A DNA stretch of 34,002 bases from Methylomonas sp. (GTDB lineage Bacteria; Pseudomonadota; Gammaproteobacteria; Methylococcales; Methylomonadaceae). This document shows, one piece after another, positions 18,484 through 27,741 of the stretch. Location: positions 1 through 34,002 of the forward strand of contig JALXCS010000380.1 in NCBI GenBank assembly GCA_026990815.1, written 5' to 3'. Position numbers and translations under genes: made by a program. Below the pieces are notes generated by a model, which worked only from the letters and a program-made list of their open reading frames with translations, was not told the DNA's origin and did no database searches. Each line of letters opens with the position of its first letter. Positions within the stretch are counted from its first letter, which is position 1.

Positions 18484-19785
18484 TTAACATAAGTTTTTGT
18501 ATTTTTGTAAAAAAACCACAACCATCAAAAAACTCCTGATAATCATGAAACAGCTAAAAGCAAGCCATAAGCCATGATTTTGCAAGGACAAATTAAAATA
18601 ATAAACCGGTAAAAAGCAACCGAGCACAGAAATAATCATTGTGTCTCGCATTTGCTTTGACAAGGTTGCGCCAACAAAAATCCCGTCAAATAAAAAACTG
18701 GGGGAAGAAATTAGTGGCAATATCAACAACCAGGGAAGATACTCCAGGGCAGTATTTCTGATTGATTCAAGATTTGTCAGCAAATAAATAATTTCCTTGC
18801 CAAAAAACAAGTAAATTGCTGAAAAAACAATGGCTATTAGCAATGACCATAAACCAGTTGTTAGCACTGCCTGCTTAAGTAGTTGTTTATTTTTTCTGCC
18901 AATTGCTCTTCCACTCAGGACTTCTGCTGCATTGGCTAGGCCATCCAGGGTATAAGCCAGAAAAGTCTGAAAATGTAGCAGCACGGTGTTGGCTGCAAGA
19001 ATTATTTCACCAAACTGTGCACTTTGAGTGGTAAAAAAAGCAAACGCAAAAATCAGGCATAAAGTTCTGATAAATAAGTTTTGATTGACATAAAGCATGG
19101 CTTTTAATTTATTAAGCTGAAAAACCACTGACCAGACCGGCTTACGCATTAAATATTGTTTATTTCTCAATAATAGAGTGACAGCCAAAAACAACCCGAT
19201 ATATTCAGCACAAACCGACGCCAATGCGACTCCCTGAACGGCCCATTGAAACTTAACGACAAATAGTAAATCAAGGACGATATTGCTCAGGTTCGTGGTA
19301 ATAACAATGGCAAGAGGAGCTTTTACATTCTGCAAACCCAAAAGCCAGCCAGAAATAGCATACAAACTGAGTGTCGCAGGCGCACTCCAAATACGAATAT
19401 CAAAATATTGTAATCCTAGATTCTCAATTTCCGGACTACTTTGTATAACGAAAAAACCGAGTTGTCCGATAGGCTTTTGACAAAGCAAAATCACAAAACC
19501 GATAAGCAAGCTGATTAACATTGCCCGCCACAATATCGCAATAATTTCCGGCAGATTATTTTGACCAAATGCCTGTGCCGTCAATCCAGTGGTTCCCATG
19601 CGTAAAAAACCAAAGCCCCAAAAAAGAAAGTCAAAAATCATCCCGCCGATTGCCACTGCACCAAGATACAAGGGTGATGACAAATGCCCCATCATCGCAG
19701 TATCCACCAGACCCAACACTGGCGTGGAAATATTTGCAATAATCATGGGCAAGGCCAACTGCCAGACTTGTCTGTGATTAAACAT
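18484..19785 (-). CDS. MATE family efflux transporter (DinF-like)
   Basis: 433 aa polytopic protein; 'WQLALPMIIANISTPVLGLVDTAMMGHL' N-terminal MATE signature; about 12 hydrophobic segments. Confidence 0.92.
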   Translation of the reverse strand: MFNHRQVWQLALPMIIANISTPVLGLVDTAMMGHLSSPLYLGAVAIGGMIFDFLFWGFGFLRMGTTGLTAQAFGQNNLPEIIAILWRAMLISLLIGFVILLCQKPIGQLGFFVIQSSPEIENLGLQYFDIRIWSAPATLSLYAISGWLLGLQNVKAPLAIVITTNLSNIVLDLLFVVKFQWAVQGVALASVCAEYIGLFLAVTLLLRNKQYLMRKPVWSVVFQLNKLKAMLYVNQNLFIRTLCLIFAFAFFTTQSAQFGEIILAANTVLLHFQTFLAYTLDGLANAAEVLSGRAIGRKNKQLLKQAVLTTGLWSLLIAIVFSAIYLFFGKEIIYLLTNLESIRNTALEYLPWLLILPLISSPSFLFDGIFVGATLSKQMRDTMIISVLGCFLPVYYFNLSLQNHGLWLAFSCFMIIRSFLMVVVFLQKYKNLC

Positions 19786-19861
19786 CTATACTTTGCTAAT
19801 TTAGAAACGTAGAATTTTTAATTATTCGCCAATTCTCATCAAGGGAAATAGAATTTTACAT

Positions 19862-20662
19862 ATGTACAAATATAACGGTTTATTAGTCCACCAAAGCCAG
19901 GATGAACAAGGTATTCTGGAAATCATTGAAGAAAAAGGAGTTCGCTCCCTGCATTTTGGTTCCAGCCCAAAACAAAGCAGTATGCTGCTTGATGAACCGA
20001 ACCGCTTGTATTCACCTTATGCAAGAGCAATGATGGCCTGGCAGCTTTTCAAAGAAAAACCTGAAAAACTGTTAATGATTGGTCTTGGCGGTGGTATTCT
20101 AGCAAAATATTATTTGTACCATTTCCCGAAATGTCTTATTAAAGCGGTTGAGTATCGAAAAACTGTGGTCAAAATTGCAAGAAGTCATTTTGGATTACCA
20201 CTGGATCCCCGATTAAAAGTCATTATTGACGATGGTGGTCAATACATCCGCAAAAAATCCCGGCAACAGACTGATCTTCATGATCTTTTGATTATTGATG
20301 CCTTTGATCAGAAAGGCCTGGCTGAACCAGTCAAACAACAGGCATTTTTTGATGACTGCAAAAACTTGTTATCTGAGGATGGCATTTTGGTTGTCAACCT
20401 TTGGAGTACCGATAAATCCTTGTTCGAGGAAATTGCTTGGTATCTTGGAAGAAGTTTTAACTGGCGGGTGCTTTTTTTACCGGTCAGAAAAAGAGGAAAT
20501 ATTATTGGTTTTGCCTTTTCTGAAAACATGCCGCAAATAACCGTCAAGCAACTGAAGACCCGCGCTGCACAACTGGAAAATCAGTATCAAATTGAATTTC
20601 CCAAGTTTATTCGGGATTTTAAGAGACATAATCGGGAAATATTCAATCAAGCCATCCGTTAA
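19862..20662 (+). CDS. Spermidine synthase-like class I SAM-dependent protein
   Basis: 266 aa; 'KLLMIGLGGGILAKYYLYHFPKCLIKAVEYRKTVVKIARSHFGLP', 'LLIIDAFDQKGLAEPVKQQAFFDDCKNLLSEDGILVVNLW'. Confidence 0.85.
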   Translation: MYKYNGLLVHQSQDEQGILEIIEEKGVRSLHFGSSPKQSSMLLDEPNRLYSPYARAMMAWQLFKEKPEKLLMIGLGGGILAKYYLYHFPKCLIKAVEYRKTVVKIARSHFGLPLDPRLKVIIDDGGQYIRKKSRQQTDLHDLLIIDAFDQKGLAEPVKQQAFFDDCKNLLSEDGILVVNLWSTDKSLFEEIAWYLGRSFNWRVLFLPVRKRGNIIGFAFSENMPQITVKQLKTRAAQLENQYQIEFPKFIRDFKRHNREIFNQAIR

Positions 20663-20671
20663 TCGGCCTTA

Positions 20672-23600
20672 TCAATCAATTTCCTGTATCAGGTCAAGCA
20701 TATCCTCAACCGACATTTTGCCGCTGACATCGCCACCCTCGAGTAAGCTATTTGCCAGATCTCTCTTGTGTCTATGTAATTCAACAATTTTATCTTCGAT
20801 GGTGTCTTTGGCCACCAAACGATAAATTGTGACAGGTCTTTTTTGGCCAATGCGATGGGCGCGATCAGAAGCCTGATCTTCAACTGCAGGATTCCACCAG
20901 GGATCCATATGGACAACATAATCAGCCGCAGTCAAATTCAATCCGGCACCGCCCGCCTTCAGGCTGATTAAAAAAACATCACCTTCACCCGACTGAAATG
21001 TATTGACGGCTTTTTTACGGTTAGCCATGCTGGTCGAACCATCAAGATACTGGTATCGAATCCCTTTTTTATCCAGTAATTCCCTTATTAAAATCAAATG
21101 TGCGACAAACTGGCTGAACACCAATGCTTTGTGGCGATTGGCGATGAGTTCTTCAACCAGTTCTTCAAATGCCTGTATTTTTGAACTGGCAATATCGGTA
21201 TTTTCCATAACTAATTGCGGATGACAGCAAGCCCGTCGAAGCTTCATGATTTCTGCCAGAATCTGGAGTTGTTTTTGTCCTAAAGGAACGCCTTGTAACT
21301 CAGCTTCCAACATGGTTTCCTCGGCATTTTTTCTCAGCGCTTCATACAAGGTACGCTCTTCCTGGCTTAACTCAATATGCAAGGTTATTTCCGTACGTGG
21401 CGGCAATTCAGTCAGGACATCGCTTTTCAGTCTTCTTAGAATAAATGGTTGAATCAACTTTTTCAGGCGTTGCTGCGTTCCATAATCCTTCTGATTTTCA
21501 ATTTTTTGGGCAAAGCGTTCATTAAACTTCTTGATTGAACCCAGTAATCCCGGGTTGATAAAGTTGAACAGGTTCCACAATTCGCCCAGGTGGTTTTCAA
21601 TCGGTGTGCCAGTAGTGATTAATTTAAAATCACCTTTCAAAGCCATAGCTGCTTTTGATCTTTGCGTTTGTGGATTTTTAATCGCTTGCGCCTCATCAGC
21701 CACAATCGTGTGCCATTGTTTTTCAATCAGTTTTTCGGCTTCAGTCTGCAATAAACCATAACTGCAAACAATCACATCAAATGCACCTGCCTGATCAAGT
21801 GTTTGCTGTCGATCTCCCTTACCAAAATAATAGACATTCAAGGTGGGAGCAAAACGCTGTGCTTCTTCAATCCAGTTGTTGCAAACCGATGTTGGCGCTA
21901 AAATCAATGTCGGCCCCCGTTCTGCACGTGACAGAATTAATGCCAATGACTGAATGGTTTTTCCAAGCCCCATATCATCAGCCAGACAGGCGCCTGCGCC
22001 TAAATAGGCAAGTCTGGACATCCACTGGTAACCTTCCAATTGATAGTCCCTGAGTTCACCTTGCAAAGTCGAAGGCACTTTAGCTTCAAATTCATTTGCC
22101 TCAGCCAGTTTCTTTAATTGTTGCTGCCAATGTTTCCCAGCCTTGACATTCATGCCTTCGGTAATGTCTTCCAGCGCTTGGGAAGCCAATGGGTGAAAAC
22201 GAAACTCCTTTTCATGAAGTTCTCCGAGCCCTGTCAAATCATCCAGTCTTTGACGCAATTCCTGGGCCAGTGCAATAATCTGTCCATCTTCCAGTTTTAA
22301 AAATCTGCCTGATGAAGCGGCCAATAAACCCATCAGGTTTTGCATTTCCAAGACCTGCTCATCATCAATCTGAATTTCGCCTGAAACACTAAACCAGTCC
22401 CGTTCTTTTCGAACATTAAACTGAACACTGGAAAAACCGGTTTCTCTACTAATTTTAATGGCCTTGCCCTTTGGCCATTCCAGAACCACGAAATCACCCA
22501 ATGCCTGTAACTCAAGCAAGGCTTCCAGCGCCATTTCGGCATCATCCAGCTGCCATTTGGCATCGCTTGCATGATAAAGTGTCGGACAGTTTTCCAGAAC
22601 TTGATCCAGATATTGTCTTTCCAAATCAAAATCCCGGGTCGTTTGCAGCTGTTTGTCATTTATTTCAGCCAGCACAGTAGTTCCCCCTGCGCCCGGTTTA
22701 TAAACAGGACCACCATCAGCAAAAGGTTGCACGAAAACATCAATTAACAAACCCTCACCAACAGGTTGTAAATGAACATGCAACCGGCTGTCAGACTCTA
22801 CCCTCTCTGCCATACTGGTTTGACCGGCGATATCCGATTGCACGGTCAACTTTGAGGCAATGGCTGATATTGAATCCATTACCTGTTGCTTGGCTTTTTT
22901 AGGCACCAGCAAACCTTTTGGCCCCAATATTTCAGCTACCTGCCGATGTTCCGGCTCAACCGGATAGACAATTAAGTCATGGCTGGCCATCTTTTCTACA
23001 ACAACTTCATGAATGCCTGGATAAGGAAGCAATGCAATCAGCAGTTTGTCCTGCTGTTCGGATACAGAAAGCTGAATCTGTCCTTTGGAAAGATTAACCG
23101 GTGTATCAAATTGCGATGAATTCTCCCAGAAAATCAATGGATGACCGATTGCCTCAATAATGCCTTGCCGGCTGACCTGATAAATTTCACGGGCACGATA
23201 GCCATAAAAGTCATATTCGTACTTCATTTCGATACAGCGGCAAATGTTGCGATCCTGAACGGTCAAATAGGCAAAATCGTCAATTTCGTGATGTAACCGT
23301 TTGAGAGCTACATTTCGTCCTTTGGTCCATCGGCCATTTTTACCCAGGCGCTGCTCTTTGGGAGTCAAAGTAATTTCATGGTCATCAATATCAATCGTCC
23401 AGATTAACCGGAAGTTTTGCTGTTCTGCCTGCTTTTTTTGTGCCGCCTGTTCTTGATTGCCAATACGGGTCAAAGCATCCAGTGCGCGTTGCCAATTTTC
23501 AACGCGGGGTAATAAATCAAGAATATTGATAAAAGATGAGTCAGCATACTGTTCGGCCAGTTTTTTTACTTCCGGATTAGCAGCTTCCAATCGCTCCAGA

Positions 23601-24829
23601 AGATTCGAGCAAACAGCGGCATACCAGAAATATTGATGCTGCTCTGCCTGTACGCAGCGTTTGTTCAAATCGTCAATAAAGTTATACGGACCATTACTAA
23701 TAAGATTCAGCTCATCCAGCCAATAAAGCAATAGCAGGTGCAATAGATGATCATAAGGATAATTAGTCCCCGAATACAATAAATGATTATCTGGATCTGA
23801 TGCTTTGGTTTTAGCTTCATAAACATCCAGCCCAATCAGTAACCTCTGTTCTATAATCCCAAACAGGGAATGCTTGCCATTATGCTTGATTGAAATCTTT
23901 AACTGTTTCCTGAAGGTACTCAGGTTTTCAGGTTTTTGGCCATAAAGAAACGATAACTTCAAGAAATGACCTAGAATACCTGGAACATCTACATTACGTT
24001 TTTTTGTTTGTTTTCTGATCAGTTTCAAGACTGTGTCGTAAATCAAACAGGCTTCTTCATAATGGCCTTGCATAAACTTGAGTGCAGCCAAAAGAATAAG
24101 CCCTGGCTCCGAGTCATCATCTTTAAGCAAATCGTCAAGACCATCCAGATCGCCACGAATTAAATGCAGTTCAATGGATTTATAAAAAAATCTTCTAGGT
24201 ACCTTCTCCTTGTTTTCAACAAGTTCATTCATTAATCGGTATTGAAAACTACACTTACCCAAGTCCAGGTTCATGGCAAACTGATATCGCTGTAACAAAG
24301 TCATGGCAATACCGATGGGTAACGAGTCGAACCATTCCCGGTCAAATTGCTGAAAAACAATATCGTCTAAAGACTGAACAATTTTTTCTGAATAATAGCG
24401 CTCAAATTCTTCAAAATAATTTAAAAATTGTTGCTCTTTCCCTAGATACAGATAAATACGCCATACTTTAATATGATGCAAATAAACAATATGATGGCTT
24501 GTCCCCACACTTTCCTTTATTGCATAAGGTGCCAGTTTATTAAAAAATTCAGGTCTGGCAGCAGCCTTGCGGGTTAAAATCTCAGAAATTTCTAAAGAAC
24601 AGCGCCAGCCAGCGCTGGTGACCTCAATCAAGCCCATTTCTTCCAATTTGGTTCGTAAAGGCTTTGCGACAATATTAGCAATCGCAATAGGAACACACCC
24701 GGATATCTTGAGTAAATTTTGGAATCGGTTTTGTCCTATTGGGGCATAAATAACCGACAAAGCTAAAAGAATGTCCTGTTCACCAATAGAAAGAGCTTCA
24801 TAGCGATCCAGTAATTTTTTTTTCATCAA
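20672..24829 (-). CDS. SNF2-family DEAD/DEAH helicase with about 900-aa N-terminal region
   Basis: 1385 aa; 'LADDMGLGKTIQSLALI', 'VADEAQAIKNPQTQRSKA', 'TGTPIENHLGELWNLFNFINPGLLG', 'SLKAGGAGLNLTAADYVVHMDPWWNPAVEDQASDRAHRIGQ'. Confidence 0.93.
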   Translation of the reverse strand: MMKKKLLDRYEALSIGEQDILLALSVIYAPIGQNRFQNLLKISGCVPIAIANIVAKPLRTKLEEMGLIEVTSAGWRCSLEISEILTRKAAARPEFFNKLAPYAIKESVGTSHHIVYLHHIKVWRIYLYLGKEQQFLNYFEEFERYYSEKIVQSLDDIVFQQFDREWFDSLPIGIAMTLLQRYQFAMNLDLGKCSFQYRLMNELVENKEKVPRRFFYKSIELHLIRGDLDGLDDLLKDDDSEPGLILLAALKFMQGHYEEACLIYDTVLKLIRKQTKKRNVDVPGILGHFLKLSFLYGQKPENLSTFRKQLKISIKHNGKHSLFGIIEQRLLIGLDVYEAKTKASDPDNHLLYSGTNYPYDHLLHLLLLYWLDELNLISNGPYNFIDDLNKRCVQAEQHQYFWYAAVCSNLLERLEAANPEVKKLAEQYADSSFINILDLLPRVENWQRALDALTRIGNQEQAAQKKQAEQQNFRLIWTIDIDDHEITLTPKEQRLGKNGRWTKGRNVALKRLHHEIDDFAYLTVQDRNICRCIEMKYEYDFYGYRAREIYQVSRQGIIEAIGHPLIFWENSSQFDTPVNLSKGQIQLSVSEQQDKLLIALLPYPGIHEVVVEKMASHDLIVYPVEPEHRQVAEILGPKGLLVPKKAKQQVMDSISAIASKLTVQSDIAGQTSMAERVESDSRLHVHLQPVGEGLLIDVFVQPFADGGPVYKPGAGGTTVLAEINDKQLQTTRDFDLERQYLDQVLENCPTLYHASDAKWQLDDAEMALEALLELQALGDFVVLEWPKGKAIKISRETGFSSVQFNVRKERDWFSVSGEIQIDDEQVLEMQNLMGLLAASSGRFLKLEDGQIIALAQELRQRLDDLTGLGELHEKEFRFHPLASQALEDITEGMNVKAGKHWQQQLKKLAEANEFEAKVPSTLQGELRDYQLEGYQWMSRLAYLGAGACLADDMGLGKTIQSLALILSRAERGPTLILAPTSVCNNWIEEAQRFAPTLNVYYFGKGDRQQTLDQAGAFDVIVCSYGLLQTEAEKLIEKQWHTIVADEAQAIKNPQTQRSKAAMALKGDFKLITTGTPIENHLGELWNLFNFINPGLLGSIKKFNERFAQKIENQKDYGTQQRLKKLIQPFILRRLKSDVLTELPPRTEITLHIELSQEERTLYEALRKNAEETMLEAELQGVPLGQKQLQILAEIMKLRRACCHPQLVMENTDIASSKIQAFEELVEELIANRHKALVFSQFVAHLILIRELLDKKGIRYQYLDGSTSMANRKKAVNTFQSGEGDVFLISLKAGGAGLNLTAADYVVHMDPWWNPAVEDQASDRAHRIGQKRPVTIYRLVAKDTIEDKIVELHRHKRDLANSLLEGGDVSGKMSVEDMLDLIQEID

Positions 24830-24866
24830 TACAATAACAAAAAAGGACTGTTTTTATTTTAACTGT

Positions 24867-24890
24867 AATTGCACATATGAGTTGAATCTA
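24867..24890. repeat. 24-bp dispersed repeat, copy A
   Basis: AATTGCACATATGAGTTGAATCTA; 23/24 identical to the reverse complement of 33891-33914. Confidence 0.85.
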
Positions 24891-25104
24891 AGATTATGTA
24901 CGGAACTTTTATTGTTCAAATAAAAGATTATCTCATATTCCCAACAGGCGTACTTTAAGTATCCGAAACCCGGTACCAAATTATTACCCGTAATGGATTT
25001 GAGAGAAGCAACCTGGGCTACTTTTACCGTTCTGAAAAACCCAATGATCTTTTCGGGGGAAAATTACACAGATTTTTTTGGAGGCAGCCGGTTAGAGTTA
25101 ATTA

Positions 25105-25650
25105 TCATTCATATAGGCAATCATCCAGACTGGGTAATTTTGCCAATTCAGATTGGTAATAACTCCAGGCCTCATCGTATATAGAAACTCCTTTAGCTGA
25201 TAAAAGTTTCATATGATTATTATGTGTCACTTGAAAAGCTTTATCAAAGTCTGCGTTCAGAAAATTTCTGGTCAAAAGCTTACATAAATTATAGGTATCG
25301 GAATAGGCTGTGAGATTGCCATTTGCACATTGACTGATTTTCTCTGACATCAACCTCACTATGGAAATCACAAAGCCATCGTGCTGCCAGTTCAGGGTAT
25401 TTTCCGGGACATCGTTTCCGGAAACCGCTATAGCCCCTAAAGCTACATAGGATAAATTCACAAAGCCAGAAAGGATTTCGGTCATTTCTCCTGATTTTAT
25501 AGCATAAAACAACAAACCTCCCGCATCCATCAACATGGCTTGGTGTTGAATACATTCCATATCTGAAACATGGCCCTGTTCGCCAAATTTTGCCTGTTTG
25601 AAAGAACAAGCTTCATGATGTTCTCTAACTAATTGCAAATGTTTATTCAT
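25105..25650 (-). CDS. Hypothetical protein, possible MazG/PRA-PH-like all-alpha NTP pyrophosphatase relative
   Basis: 181 aa; 'GFVNLSYVALGAIAVSG...FLNADFDKAFQVTHNNHMKLL' resembles the 'DxxYVxxGxxxxxG...DxAFxxVHxxNMxK' pattern of this superfamily. Family assignment is tentative. Confidence 0.6.
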   Translation of the reverse strand: MNKHLQLVREHHEACSFKQAKFGEQGHVSDMECIQHQAMLMDAGGLLFYAIKSGEMTEILSGFVNLSYVALGAIAVSGNDVPENTLNWQHDGFVISIVRLMSEKISQCANGNLTAYSDTYNLCKLLTRNFLNADFDKAFQVTHNNHMKLLSAKGVSIYDEAWSYYQSELAKLPSLDDCLYE

Positions 25651-25788
25651 GGTTTTGCTCCTTTGTGATTTAAGAAAAACGATTCTACTGTCGATGGAGC
25701 AGTTTCAAAATGATTTGACTTGTAAACTTTTCATGCCCCTAACTAATTGTTTTTATTTATGAACGATTGCAATCCAAAATGGAGTGCC

Positions 25789-25914
25789 TCACTCCACAAT
25801 AAACAGCTTGTTATCAAAAGCTCGTGATAAAATCTCCCCAGAACTTTCGTTCAAATCTTTGTACATGACAAAAAACTCACCATCTTGGAAGTTAAAGAGA
25901 TAAGAAATTGACAT
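25789..25914 (-). CDS. Possible small ORF (41 aa) or gene fragment, not in the supplied track
   Basis: Manual translation: MSISYLFNFQDGEFFVMYKDLNESSGEILSRAFDNKLFIVE*. Composition is protein-like, but the ribosome-binding site is weak and the open frame extends upstream without a clear start. Confidence 0.3.
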   Translation of the reverse strand: MSISYLFNFQDGEFFVMYKDLNESSGEILSRAFDNKLFIVE

Positions 25915-26217
25915 AACAAGACTTTCTATCGCTTGAATGTACTTGAGAACTACAATGACTTATTTACACGTTTCTTTTTTTCAATCATTTATCTCCATTC
26001 CACAAATTTTTGTCATGTTATGTATAGAACATTCAAATAAATTCGGAATTTATTATCTATGACCTTTTGTCATCCAGTTGGTTCTGACTCTAAAAAATAA
26101 GTCAAACCCGATAGCAACTCACACTTCCACTGGGTCTGTTAAATATCAGTAAAATAACGTATTATTAAAGTTTAAATTATTTCATTTTTTAATAGTTAAT
26201 TTGTTCAGGAGTAAAAA

Positions 26218-27390
26218 ATGCCCATAAAGAAAATGGTTGATCTGGATTTGGCGGGAAAACGGGTTTTAATCCGCCAGGATCTGAATGTACCCATTAAAGA
26301 CGGCAAAGTCACTAGCGACATCAGAATTCAGGCCAGTGTACCAACCATAAAAATTGCACTGAAAGCGGGAGCCAGTGTTATGGTGGTGTCACATCTTGGT
26401 CGACCGGTTGAGGGCGAATATAACGAAGAATTTTCGTTAAAACCAGTTGCTGAAAGACTTACTGACTTGTTGGGCCAACCAGTCATGCTGGAAAAAGACT
26501 GGCTTAACGGCATTGACATTAAACCCGGTGAGGTCGTGCTTTGCGAAAATGTCCGTTTTAACAAAGGCGAAAAGAAAAATGATCCTGAACTAGGTAAAAA
26601 AATGGCTGCCCTTTGTGATATTTTCGTAATGGATGCTTTTGGTACTGCCCATCGCGCTCAGGCGTCTACTCACGCTGTTGCCCAATTTGCCCCGATTGCC
26701 TGTGCTGGACCATTGCTTGCAAAAGAACTGGAAGCTTTGGGCAAAGCTCTGGAAACTCCGGACAGACCTCTGGTTGCCATTGTTGGTGGCTCTAAAGTTT
26801 CAACAAAGCTGACAGTTTTAAAAAGCCTGTCTGAAAAAGTTGATCAGCTCATAGTGGGCGGTGGCATAGCTAATACTTTTATTGCGGCTGAAGGTTATCC
26901 GGTTGGTAAATCGCTCTATGAAGCTGATTTGGTTGATGAAGCCAAAAGGCTAATTTCGGATGCAAAAAAAAATGGTTCGGATATACCCGTCCCTGTTGAT
27001 GTGATTTGTGCCAAAGAATTTTCTGAGACTGCTGAAGCGACGATAAAAAAAGTTGCCGATGTGGCTGATGATGACCTGATTCTCGATATTGGTCCCGAAA
27101 CCGCCAAACAATACGCCGAAATTGTAAACAAAGCTGGAACAATTGTCTGGAATGGACCGGTTGGTGTTTTTGAGATTGATCAATTTGGTGAAGGCACCAG
27201 GTCTCTCGCTATTGCCATAGCCGAAAGCCCTGCATTTTCAATTGCTGGCGGCGGCGATACACTGGCTGCCATTGATAAATACCAGATCAAAGATAAAATT
27301 TCTTACACATCAACCGGCGGTGGGGCTTTTCTGGAATTTCTGGAAGGTAAGGAATTGCCTGCTGTGGCAATATTGGAGCAAAGAGCTTAG
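26218..27390 (+). CDS. pgk: Phosphoglycerate kinase
   Basis: 390 aa; '[25 protein letters not shown]', '[15 protein letters not shown]', '[17 protein letters not shown]', '[19 protein letters not shown]'. AGGAG ribosome-binding site upstream. Confidence 0.97.
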   Translation: MPIKKMVDLDLAGKRVLIRQDLNVPIKDGKVTSDIRIQASVPTIKIALKAGASVMVVSHLGRPVEGEYNEEFSLKPVAERLTDLLGQPVMLEKDWLNGIDIKPGEVVLCENVRFNKGEKKNDPELGKKMAALCDIFVMDAFGTAHRAQASTHAVAQFAPIACAGPLLAKELEALGKALETPDRPLVAIVGGSKVSTKLTVLKSLSEKVDQLIVGGGIANTFIAAEGYPVGKSLYEADLVDEAKRLISDAKKNGSDIPVPVDVICAKEFSETAEATIKKVADVADDDLILDIGPETAKQYAEIVNKAGTIVWNGPVGVFEIDQFGEGTRSLAIAIAESPAFSIAGGGDTLAAIDKYQIKDKISYTSTGGGAFLEFLEGKELPAVAILEQRA

Positions 27391-27466
27391 CCCAATAAAA
27401 CACTTGTATTTTTAGATAAAACCCTTATATGTATCAGTATGATATTAAATAAATTTAGGAGATAGA

Positions 27467-27727
27467 ATGGCTAGAGTTACTGTAGAAGATTGCCTGGATA
27501 ATATTGAGAATCGCTTTAAATTGGTTTTATTGGCCGCAAAAAGAGCGCGACAATTACAAAAAGGTGCGGAGGAATTTATACCTAGAGATAAAGACAAAGA
27601 TACCGTTGTTGCCTTACGTGAAATCGCAGAAGGCCATGTGACTGAAGATAATATAGACTTGTTGCACCAAGTCGGTGAAGTTGAAACCAGTTCTGCGCCA
27701 ATTGAAAAACTGACCGAAGCTTTCTAA
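27467..27727 (+). CDS. rpoZ: DNA-directed RNA polymerase omega subunit
   Basis: 86 aa; '[30 protein letters not shown]'; upstream of spoT. Confidence 0.96.
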   Translation: MARVTVEDCLDNIENRFKLVLLAAKRARQLQKGAEEFIPRDKDKDTVVALREIAEGHVTEDNIDLLHQVGEVETSSAPIEKLTEAF

Positions 27728-27741
27728 GAACTTATTTTAAG

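Noticed and set aside
22333-22659. 108-aa minus-strand ORF
   Set aside because: Alternative frame within the SNF2 gene; no independent start or family signal.
20672-24829. SNF2 gene as part of a DISARM-like or other defence island
   Set aside because: No methyltransferase, nuclease, phospholipase or other recognised defence partner adjacent; neighbours are metabolic/transport genes.
24881-24930. Sigma-70-like promoter TTGAAC-17-TAATCT on the minus strand upstream of SNF2
   Set aside because: Match to consensus is weak (4/6 and about 3/6) in AT-rich DNA; not enough to call.
24993-25184. 63-aa plus-strand ORF
   Set aside because: Overlaps the 3' end of the 25105-25650 gene antisense; no ribosome-binding site or family signal.
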